Below are positions 1-5,977 of a DNA stretch of 9,020 nucleotides, piece by piece. The position numbers and the translations under genes are program-made. The stretch covers positions 1-9,020 of the forward strand of contig JAGBSR010000256.1 in assembly GCA_017631745.1 (NCBI GenBank), read 5' to 3'. Source of the stretch: Clostridia bacterium. GTDB lineage: Bacteria > Bacillota > Clostridia > Oscillospirales > Acutalibacteraceae. The notes beneath the pieces are model-generated. The model made no database searches. It was not told the DNA's origin and saw only the letters and a list, made by a program, of their open reading frames with translations. Each line of letters opens with the position of its first letter. Positions within the stretch are counted from its first letter, which is position 1.

Positions 1-2
1 AC

Positions 3-599
3 CAGTACACAGGCAACGAGCTCAAGAGCGTTGACGGTTTTATCGGCTTTATTGCGGACTGTATCTATGTAGGCAAGGTTGATAACGGCGACACAACAGC
101 CAAGAAGTTCAATTTTGCACCTCTGCCCGTAAACAGAATTGCAACTGCAAACAATGCTGACGAGCTTCACCTTTACTACCTTTGCTATTTTGAGCTCAAC
201 CGTATCTATGAAAACAACGGTGCAATGATTGAAGGCTTCATCAACAAAATTATTGCAAATCTCCGCCCTGCTTATGAGCAGTATTTAGCTGATAAGGAAG
301 CAGCAAACACTGAAAAAGAAGACGAAGAAGCTGAAGTCGAAGCTGTGAAGGATCCCAACAAGGACCCCATAGCAGAAACAGAAAAGGTGCTCAGATCACT
401 GTTCTTAGGTGAGCTTACAATGAGAGATGTCTTCTCTTTCCATCTCAGCACACTCACAGAAAACACAATCAACAACTTCTCAGACAACTTTATGAGCAGC
501 ATCAAAAACGCTATTGCAAACCTCTTCCAGAAGTTTATTGATGCAATTGACAGCTTTATGAATCTGCTCTTCGGTTGGACAGACGGTCTGTTAGGTTAA
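3..599 (+). CDS. C-terminal part of an unrecognised, probably exported protein (5'-truncated by the window)
   Basis: The frame is open from the first full codon at position 3 to the TAA at 597-599, giving 198 residues; the start lies upstream of the window. An ATG at 225 exists, but the reading frame before it is continuous and protein-like, so it is not the start. I do not recognise the family. The visible part has a mixed N-terminal stretch (FIGFIADCIYVG near residues 13-24), a helical region with many aromatic residues (LHLYYLCYFELNRIY, about 55-69), a highly acidic Glu/Lys-rich linker (about 96-120), and a hydrophobic amphipathic C-terminus rich in Phe, Ile and Leu (about 160-198, ending FGWTDGLLG). 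From general impression, a hydrophobic tail rich in Phe and Ile is common on exported proteins of gut Clostridia; export is an inference because the N-terminus is not seen. The gene is monocistronic or last in its operon, since a terminator follows 12 bp later. Confidence 0.8.
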   Translation, partial: QYTGNELKSVDGFIGFIADCIYVGKVDNGDTTAKKFNFAPLPVNRIATANNADELHLYYLCYFELNRIYENNGAMIEGFINKIIANLRPAYEQYLADKEAANTEKEDEEAEVEAVKDPNKDPIAETEKVLRSLFLGELTMRDVFSFHLSTLTENTINNFSDNFMSSIKNAIANLFQKFIDAIDSFMNLLFGWTDGLLG

Positions 600-611
600 A
601 AACAAGCATTG

Positions 612-640
612 ATCCCCGATTAATTTCGGGGATTTTTTCT
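612..640 (+). terminator. Rho-independent terminator after the first gene
   Basis: An 8-bp perfect stem ATCCCCGA (612-619) with TCGGGGAT (626-633) encloses a 6-nt loop and runs directly into a T-rich tract to 640. It lies 12 bp after the stop at 599 and separates the truncated gene from the flavoprotein operon. Confidence 0.92.
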
Positions 641-648
641 ATTATAAC

Positions 649-677
649 TTGAGATATTTTCACACTTATGATAAAAT
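649..677 (+). promoter_or_regulatory. Sigma-A-type promoter for the two-flavoprotein operon
   Basis: The -35 hexamer is TTGAGA (649-654), followed by a 17-bp spacer and the -10 hexamer TAAAAT (672-677). A TG at 669-670, one base before the -10, makes it an extended -10 promoter. It sits between the upstream terminator and the ATG at 709, so the expected 5' UTR is only about 25 nt and leaves no room for a riboswitch. The promoter before pyrC has the same extended -10 sequence. Confidence 0.75.
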
Positions 678-693
678 AATCTGTGGTATTGAG

Positions 694-701
694 AAAGGAG
701 G
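694..701 (+). promoter_or_regulatory. Ribosome binding site that sets the flavoprotein start
   Basis: AAAGGAGG is placed 7 bp before the ATG at 709. The reading frame extends upstream to a TTG at 649, but that TTG coincides with the -35 box and has no ribosome site, so this site decides for the ATG at 709. Confidence 0.9.
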
Positions 702-708
702 CGGAAAA

Positions 709-1920
709 ATGAAAATCGCAATTATAGGCGGCGGTGCATCGGGACTTAGCTGTGCCATAGCCGCAGGAAGAAAAACGGCAGGTAAAAATGCGGAAATTGT
801 GATTTATGAAAGCAAAGACAGAGTCGGTAAAAAGCTTTTGGCCACGGGCAACGGCAGATGCAATATGTTTAATCTCTACGCCAGAACTGAGGACTATTCT
901 TCCCCTGATTTTGTACGCGACATACTTTCTCGCTATGATGCCGAGGCAGTCCGCCTTTTTTTCCAAAGCATAGGTCTTTACACCCGTGCCGATGAAGAGG
1001 GCAGAGCTTATCCTCTGAGTAATCAGGCCTCGGGTGTTCTTGATGCACTCAGACTCGAGTGTGAGCATCTGGGTGTAAAAATTCTCTGCGAGAGCGAAAT
1101 TACAGACATAAAAAAGCAGGGCAAGGCCTTTGTTCTCAGTGACGGCAGAGCCTATGACAAGGTTGTGCTTGCCTGCGGCGGAAAGGCCGTAGCCAAAAAC
1201 TTCGGCGGTTATGAGCTTCTCAAGGGTACGGGACACACAGTGACAAAGCTTATGCCTGCTCTTACTAAGCTGACGGTGAAGGATAATACATTTACAAAAC
1301 AGCTCAAGGGCATAAGACACAAGGCAAATCTGAAGCTGTATATCGACGGCAAAAAAATTACCGAAGAAAACGGCGAGCTTCTCTTTGCAGATTACGGACT
1401 TTCAGGCATTGCAGTGATGCAGCTGTCGTCCTTTGTTGCAAGACATTTCAGAGTCAGCAAAACACTGCCCGTTGCCGAGTGCGACTTTGTGCCCTCAATG
1501 AGCTTCGGTGAGCTGTGTCAGGCAACAGAAAGAATATGCGGATATAACAAGGACATGAAAGCAGAAAATCTGCTGACAGGCTTTATGCCCAAAAAGCTCG
1601 GTGAAGCTGTGATAAAAAGTGTCGGTGTACCTCTGAGTGCGGCGGTGTCACAGCTTGGCACCAAGGATATAAAGAGCATTGCCTCAGCCTGCAAGAGCTT
1701 TAAGTTTGAAATATCGGCCCTGAGACCCTTTGACGATGCTCAGGTGACCTCGGGCGGTGCAGACCTGAGAGATTTCGACAGTAATACCCTTGAATCTAAA
1801 AAGGTGAAAAATCTTTATTGCTGCGGTGAATTGCTCGATATAGACGGCCCCTGCGGAGGATATAATCTGCTGTGGGCATTTGCCTGCGGTCTGGCTGTGG
1901 GCGAAAATCTCATTAACTGA
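709..1920 (+). CDS. HI0933/YhiN/BaiN-family FAD-dependent flavoprotein
   Basis: This encodes a 403-residue cytosolic flavoprotein, about the usual length for the family. The N-terminal dinucleotide-binding fold begins at residue 3 (IAIIGGGASGLSCAI, glycines 7, 8, 9 and 12). It is followed by the family signature GKKLLATGNGRCN (40-52). The C-terminal FAD-closing block has VTSGGADL (346 onward), ESKK, GELLDIDG (373-380) and GGYN (383-386), as expected for the HI0933-like family. Members are annotated as NAD(P)/FAD-dependent oxidoreductases. Clostridial BaiN has been linked to bile-acid 7-dehydroxylation, but most homologues have unknown substrates, and no other bai gene is visible here, so no bile-acid role should be assumed. 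The second flavoprotein follows 18 bp later in the same operon. The family call is firm; the substrate is unknown. Confidence 0.93.
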   Translation: MKIAIIGGGASGLSCAIAAGRKTAGKNAEIVIYESKDRVGKKLLATGNGRCNMFNLYARTEDYSSPDFVRDILSRYDAEAVRLFFQSIGLYTRADEEGRAYPLSNQASGVLDALRLECEHLGVKILCESEITDIKKQGKAFVLSDGRAYDKVVLACGGKAVAKNFGGYELLKGTGHTVTKLMPALTKLTVKDNTFTKQLKGIRHKANLKLYIDGKKITEENGELLFADYGLSGIAVMQLSSFVARHFRVSKTLPVAECDFVPSMSFGELCQATERICGYNKDMKAENLLTGFMPKKLGEAVIKSVGVPLSAAVSQLGTKDIKSIASACKSFKFEISALRPFDDAQVTSGGADLRDFDSNTLESKKVKNLYCCGELLDIDGPCGGYNLLWAFACGLAVGENLIN

Positions 1921-1938
1921 TAATCGGGAGATAATATA

Positions 1939-3537
1939 ATGATAAGAATTAACGAAGTCAAGCAGGGTCTCGACTCTTCAAAAGAGGATTTATTCAGAGC
2001 CTGCAAAAAAATATTAAGAATAGACGACGAGCAGATTAAATCTATAACTATTGCCCGTCAGAGTGTTGACAGCCGTAAGAAGGATGATATCTTCTTCGTT
2101 TACAGTGTGGATGTTGAGGTTTTCGGCGACGAAGAGAAAATCATCAAGCGCTGCAACTCCAATAAGGTTATATATGTTGAGCCCTTTAAGTATGAGTTGC
2201 CCGAAAACAAGCGCACTTCAAAATATACTCCCGTGGTTGTGGGTCTCGGCCCTGCAGGTCTTTTTGCGGCGCTGACTCTTGCAAGAGCAGGTCTTAAGCC
2301 CCTCGTGCTTGAAAGGGGCAGAGATGTTGATGCGCGTACCAAGGATGTAAATAACTTTTTTACCAATAAAATCCTCGACGAAACCTCAAATGTGCAGTTT
2401 GGCGAGGGCGGTGCAGGCACATTCTCAGACGGCAAGCTGACACCGGGTATCAAGAGTCCGCTTTGCAGAAAGGTCTTTCTTGAGTTTGCAAACCACGGTG
2501 CACCCGAGGAGATTCTCTATTCAGGCAAGCCTCATATTGGTACTGATAAGCTTGCGGCTGTTGTCAAGAGCATGAGAGAAGAGATAATCTTCCTTGGCGG
2601 TACTGTAAAGTTTGAAGCTAAGCTTACAGACCTTATTGTATATAACGGCTTTATTCAGGGTATATCCTATGAAGAAAAAGGCAAGCATTATGATATGGAA
2701 ACCGATACTGTTATTCTTGCTATCGGTCACTCGGCAAGAGATACGGTTAAAATGGTATATACCAAGGGCGTAAAAATGATGCAGAAGCCTTTCTCCGTCG
2801 GTGCAAGAATTGAGCACCCGAGAGAGCTTATTGATAAAGCGCAGTACGGCGCCTTTGCAGGTCACAGAGCACTCGGTGCTGCCGACTATAAGCTGGCCTG
2901 CCACGGTGAGCACGAAAGAGGCGCATATACCTTCTGTATGTGTCCCGGCGGTACTGTTGTGGCGGCAACAAGCGAAAAGGGCGGTGTGGTTGTAAACGGC
3001 ATGAGTGAGTGGGCGAGAAACGGTGAAAACTCCAACTCGGCACTGCTTGTAAATGTTTACCCCGAAGACTTCCCTACAGACCATGTGCTTGCGGGCTTTG
3101 ATCTGCAAAGAGATATGGAGCAGAAGGCTTTCATTCTCGGCGGCGGTGACTATTCGGCACCCTGTCAGCTTGTAGGTGATTTCCTCAGAGGTGAAAAATC
3201 AACTAAGCTTTCTTTTGTAAATCCCAGCTGTCCTACAGGTGTAACACCCACAGACATAAGAAATGTGCTTCCAAAGAAGGTTACGGACACAATGGCAGAT
3301 GCAATTGTGCAGATGGATAAAAAGCTCAGGGGCTTTGCTTTGGCTGATGCAGTTTTAACAGCTCCCGAAACAAGAAGCTCATCACCCGTAAGAATTATCC
3401 GTGACGAGGTTTATCAGACCAATGTAAGAGGTCTTTATCCTTGCGGTGAGGGTGCAGGCTATGCCGGCGGTATTGTTTCAGCAGGCGTTGACGGCATCAA
3501 GTGTGCCCACGCAGTGCTTGAAGACGAAAGATATTGA
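1939..3537 (+). CDS. COG2509-type FAD-dependent dehydrogenase
   Basis: This encodes a 532-residue protein with GGGAG placed 8 bp before the ATG. Residues 1 to about 88 form an N-terminal domain typical of this family (QSVDSRKKDDIFFVYSVDVEV, around 41-61; alpha/beta, no cofactor motif). The FAD-binding Rossmann motif VVVGLGPAGLFAAL lies at about 99-112, followed by LERG and the characteristic FGEGGAGTFSDGKL (154-167). A cysteine-containing segment (FCMCPGG, near residue 333) follows. The C-terminal FAD loop is CGEGAGYAGGIVSAG (about 502-516). COG2509 proteins are conserved in Firmicutes and Bacteroidetes but lack an agreed substrate. The gene is translated from the same mRNA as the preceding flavoprotein, to which it is related only by the general fold. 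The gene is intact. The family call is good and the function unknown. Confidence 0.92.
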   Translation: MIRINEVKQGLDSSKEDLFRACKKILRIDDEQIKSITIARQSVDSRKKDDIFFVYSVDVEVFGDEEKIIKRCNSNKVIYVEPFKYELPENKRTSKYTPVVVGLGPAGLFAALTLARAGLKPLVLERGRDVDARTKDVNNFFTNKILDETSNVQFGEGGAGTFSDGKLTPGIKSPLCRKVFLEFANHGAPEEILYSGKPHIGTDKLAAVVKSMREEIIFLGGTVKFEAKLTDLIVYNGFIQGISYEEKGKHYDMETDTVILAIGHSARDTVKMVYTKGVKMMQKPFSVGARIEHPRELIDKAQYGAFAGHRALGAADYKLACHGEHERGAYTFCMCPGGTVVAATSEKGGVVVNGMSEWARNGENSNSALLVNVYPEDFPTDHVLAGFDLQRDMEQKAFILGGGDYSAPCQLVGDFLRGEKSTKLSFVNPSCPTGVTPTDIRNVLPKKVTDTMADAIVQMDKKLRGFALADAVLTAPETRSSSPVRIIRDEVYQTNVRGLYPCGEGAGYAGGIVSAGVDGIKCAHAVLEDERY

Positions 3538-3560
3538 TAATAAAATCAACGCGTTTTTGA

Positions 3561-3694
3561 TAGCCTTCCCTTTTAAGGGAAGGGGGACCGCGTAGCGGTG
3601 GAAGGGTTATTCCGCGATAGGAAAAGTAACGCCTCGCGGCGAGCGGAAAAACATTATATCTGCTTCGTAACTCGATATGCACCTATGGTGCGAG
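3561..3694. repeat. Composite palindromic intergenic repeat upstream of ispE
   Basis: The gap between the dehydrogenase and ispE is packed with short inverted repeats. CCTTCCCT (3564-3571) pairs with AGGGAAGG (3576-3583). ACCGC-GTA-GCGGT lies at 3587-3599. TTCCGC (3610-3615) pairs with GCGGAA (3643-3648), with a smaller CTCG-CGG-CGAG hairpin inside (3633-3643). GCACC-TAT-GGTGC lies at 3679-3691. GGAAGG at 3600-3605 could also pair with CCTTCC at 3564-3569, giving an alternative outer stem. It carries no credible gene. The triloop hairpins and GC richness resemble dispersed palindromic elements of gut Clostridia genomes; that identity is an inference. Having no T-tract, it is not an intrinsic terminator, but it could act as an mRNA processing or stability element if transcription continues into ispE. 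Confidence 0.75.
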
Positions 3695-3702
3695 AATATA
3701 TT

Positions 3703-3708
3703 AAGGAG
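3703..3708 (+). promoter_or_regulatory. Ribosome binding site that sets the ispE start
   Basis: AAGGAG lies 7 bp before the ATG at 3716. An in-frame ATG at 3677 would add 13 residues, but those codons fall inside the palindromic repeat and lie upstream of this site. Confidence 0.88.
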
Positions 3709-3715
3709 AGATAAT

Positions 3716-4585
3716 ATGAAAATCAAACTTAAAGCTTACGCTAAAATCAATCTTATGCTCGATATTCTCTCGAGACTTGATAACGGCTACCACGACCTTT
3801 ATATGATAATGCAGTCAGTGTCTCTCCACGATGTTGTAACTGTGGAAAAGACAGACACCAAGGATATAAAAATCACCTGCGATGTGCCGTCAATTCCCAC
3901 AGATGAAAAGAATATTGCATATAAGGCCGCTAAGGCATTCTTTGATTACACCGGTGCGGAAAATACCGGTATTGCAATCGATATTCAGAAAAATATTCCC
4001 CACGCAGCAGGTCTTGCAGGAGGAAGCACCGACGGAGCGGCTGTTATTGTGGCTCTGGGTGAAATTTTCGGTGCAAAGCTAAAAGAAAAAGATATTATTG
4101 CCATAGGCTCAAAGGTGGGCGCGGATGTGCCTTTCTGTGCTCTGGGCGGCACAATGCTTGCTCAGTATACAGGCACAGTGCTCTCACACCTGCCTGATAT
4201 GGATTTGCCTTATATCATAATTGTAAAGCCCTCTCAGGATGTTTCAACGGCTGAGGCTTATGCGGCTTTTGACACTGCCGAAAGAGTACGCCATCTTGAT
4301 AAAAACGGTATGCTTCAGGCGGTGATTGCAGGGGACAGTGACAAGGTATATGAAAAAATCGGCAATGTTTTTGAGCAGTTTATAGATGTAACAGAAAGAG
4401 TACTCATTAAAGATGTAATGAGAAAACACGGCGCAAAATGTGCATGCATGAGCGGAAGCGGACCAAGCGTATTCGGTATATTTGAAGATAAGGTGTCTGC
4501 GGAAAAATGTCTCGCTGAGCTTAAAAAGGATTATCCGCAGAGTTATCTTTGCGCATCTGTGCAGCGTGGTTGTGAGGAAATATAA
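3716..4585 (+). CDS. ispE: 4-diphosphocytidyl-2-C-methyl-D-erythritol kinase
   Basis: IspE phosphorylates the 2-hydroxyl of CDP-methylerythritol with ATP, in the MEP route to IPP and DMAPP. The protein has 289 residues, normal for the family. It shows the GHMP-kinase order: the N-terminal AYAKINLML with the likely catalytic Lys10; the phosphate-binding loop PHAAGLAGGSTDGAA (95-109); VGADVPF with the likely catalytic Asp137; and the C-terminal glycine motif MSGSGPSVFGIF (245-256). The start is fixed by AAGGAG 7 bp upstream. I see no convincing promoter in the repeat-filled gap before it, so it may be transcribed by read-through from the flavoprotein operon. The downstream transporter starts 1 bp after the stop, implying translational coupling. 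The gene is intact and its identity is firm. Confidence 0.96.
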   Translation: MKIKLKAYAKINLMLDILSRLDNGYHDLYMIMQSVSLHDVVTVEKTDTKDIKITCDVPSIPTDEKNIAYKAAKAFFDYTGAENTGIAIDIQKNIPHAAGLAGGSTDGAAVIVALGEIFGAKLKEKDIIAIGSKVGADVPFCALGGTMLAQYTGTVLSHLPDMDLPYIIIVKPSQDVSTAEAYAAFDTAERVRHLDKNGMLQAVIAGDSDKVYEKIGNVFEQFIDVTERVLIKDVMRKHGAKCACMSGSGPSVFGIFEDKVSAEKCLAELKKDYPQSYLCASVQRGCEEI

Positions 4586-4586
4586 T

Positions 4587-5753
4587 ATGGCTACTGTATT
4601 AGCGGTTGTAATTTTCATTTCCTACATTGGTCTCGGTATTCCCGACTCGCTTTTCGGTGCGGCGTGGCCTGCAATTTACAGTGAGATGACTCTGCCGGTG
4701 TCATATGCAAATTTTATTACGGTAATTCACGCTACGGGTACAATAATCTCAAGTCTTATGAGTGCAACCTTAATTAAAAGGTTCGGCACCTCAAAAGTGA
4801 CTTTTATCAGCACTCTTATGACAGCTGCGGCACTTTTAGGATTTTCTGTTTCCGATAATATGGTATGGCTGTGCCTTAGTGCAATACCCTTAGGCTTAGG
4901 CGCAGGCTCAATAGATACGGCCCTTAACAACTATGTTGCTGTTAATTACAGTGCAAGACAGATGAGCTTTTTGCACACTTCTTACGGAGTGGGTGTAACC
5001 GTGAGCCCTTATCTTATGTCTCTTGCAATAGGTGACGGCAACTGGCGTAGCGGATACAGAACGATGTTCATTATTCAGCTTTCTATTGCTGTGCTTGTTT
5101 TGGTAACACTGCCGGTGTGGAAAAAGGTGAAAGAACAGAAAGCCGAGCCGGAGGTTAAACAAAAAACACTAAGCATACCTAAAGCTTTAGCTATACCTAA
5201 ATTTAAAGCCACACTGTTGATTTTTATTTTTTCAGTGGCAATTGAAGCAGTTTGTCTTGTCTTCGGGGCTACATATCTGGTTGAAGCCAGAGGTGTTACA
5301 CAAGAGCAGGGAGCCGGTTGTATCACCTTCTATTTCCTCGGTATGACTGCAGGCAGATTTCTCAGCGGAATAATATCCTCAAAGCTTTCACCAAAACAGA
5401 TTATAATTATTGGTGAGGGTATCACCTTTGTTGCACTTTTATTGATAATTGCACCGCTGAATATTGCTTTTGCAACCGTGGGTCTGTTTATGATAGGACT
5501 TGGAAACGGTCCGCTTTTCCCGAATATGACACATCTTGTTCCGATTCATTTCGGAACTCAGTTGTCTCAGTCTCTTATAGGTCTGCAGATGGCAGCATCA
5601 AGTGTGTCGGTGCTTCTCTCGCCCATACTTTTCGGTCAGATCGCCGAGCATTTAGGGTCGCATCTGTTTCCTTATGTGCTCATGCTTATGCTGATTTTAA
5701 CGGCGTCGGCAACCTGCAGGCTTTTTTTGCAAGGTAAAAAGTCGGCTGACTGA
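4587..5753 (+). CDS. Major facilitator superfamily transporter, sugar-transporter-like
   Basis: This is a 388-residue, very hydrophobic protein consistent with about 12 transmembrane helices. The two halves are separated by a charged cytoplasmic loop (about 178-206, rich in Lys and Glu). Recognisable MFS features are IGLGIPDSLFGAAWPAI in helix 1 (14-30), KRFGTSK after helix 2 (64-70), GLGAGSIDTALNNYV (103-117) and LHTSYGVG (129-136), the last two resembling FucP-like and related sugar or small-metabolite carriers. The second half has FFLG-type helices with TAGRFLSG and GLGNGPLFPNMTHLVP. The substrate cannot be read from the sequence. The ATG lies 1 bp beyond the ispE stop, with GAGG at 4574-4577 inside ispE, so translation is probably coupled to ispE. 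The longer frame starting inside ispE is an overlap artefact. Confidence 0.92.
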   Translation: MATVLAVVIFISYIGLGIPDSLFGAAWPAIYSEMTLPVSYANFITVIHATGTIISSLMSATLIKRFGTSKVTFISTLMTAAALLGFSVSDNMVWLCLSAIPLGLGAGSIDTALNNYVAVNYSARQMSFLHTSYGVGVTVSPYLMSLAIGDGNWRSGYRTMFIIQLSIAVLVLVTLPVWKKVKEQKAEPEVKQKTLSIPKALAIPKFKATLLIFIFSVAIEAVCLVFGATYLVEARGVTQEQGAGCITFYFLGMTAGRFLSGIISSKLSPKQIIIIGEGITFVALLLIIAPLNIAFATVGLFMIGLGNGPLFPNMTHLVPIHFGTQLSQSLIGLQMAASSVSVLLSPILFGQIAEHLGSHLFPYVLMLMLILTASATCRLFLQGKKSAD

Positions 5754-5779
5754 CGTAAACTTTAAGTGAGATGTACTAC

Positions 5780-5856
5780 GGGGGCTCCACAGCCGAACGA
5801 AGTTCGGCAAGCGACGCAGTCGCTCAAAATCGCTTTGCGATTTTGGTGGAGCCCCC
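5780..5856. repeat. 77-bp cloverleaf palindromic repeat
   Basis: A perfect 11-bp outer stem, GGGGGCTCCAC (5780-5790) with GTGGAGCCCCC (5846-5856), encloses three consecutive perfect hairpins, each with a 3-nt loop: GCCGAAC-GAA-GTTCGGC (5792-5808), AGCGAC-GCA-GTCGCT (5810-5824) and AAAATCGC-TTT-GCGATTTT (5826-5844). Only single unpaired bases (5791, 5809, 5825, 5845) lie between the stems. There is no coding potential and no downstream T-tract. It lies between the transporter stop and the promoter of the secreted-protein gene. It is best read as a MITE- or REP-like dispersed element or a structured RNA cassette; no target-site duplication is obvious. Confidence 0.88.
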
Positions 5857-5883
5857 GACAGTTGTTTTCAGCAGAGAAATATA

Positions 5884-5912
5884 TTGACAAAAACGCTCTT
5901 TTTTGTTAATAT
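5884..5912 (+). promoter_or_regulatory. Promoter of the secreted fibronectin-III protein gene
   Basis: A consensus -35 TTGACA (5884-5889), a 17-bp spacer and a -10 TAATAT (5907-5912) are present, with an extended TG at 5904-5905. The expected start near 5919 leaves a 5' UTR of roughly 60 nt with no evident riboswitch. Confidence 0.82.
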
Positions 5913-5977
5913 TTCAGCTGTAATGTGTTTGTTCTCCCACAATCATTATAAAAAATATCGTAAAGGATGGAGAGTAA

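Noticed and set aside
556..1320. 254-residue reverse-strand reading frame
   Set aside because: It lies opposite the well-supported flavoprotein gene, has no ribosome site and shows no recognisable motif.
709..1920. Bile-acid 7-dehydroxylation operon on the strength of a BaiN-family gene
   Set aside because: None of the other bai genes is in the window, and this family is widespread in bacteria that do not modify bile acids.
2521..3108. 195-residue reverse-strand reading frame
   Set aside because: It is a shadow of the dehydrogenase gene, whose motifs are clear on the + strand.
5780..5856. tRNA gene, suggested by the 77-nt cloverleaf shape
   Set aside because: All three arm loops are 3 nt, the outer stem is 11 bp, and there is no anticodon loop, T-loop motif or D-loop.
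5780..5860. Rho-independent terminator after the MFS gene
   Set aside because: The stem is strong but no T-tract follows on either strand; the multi-arm architecture fits a repeat better.
5776..5860. CRISPR array or tandem direct repeat
   Set aside because: The structure consists of inverted, not direct, repeats and contains no regularly spaced identical units.
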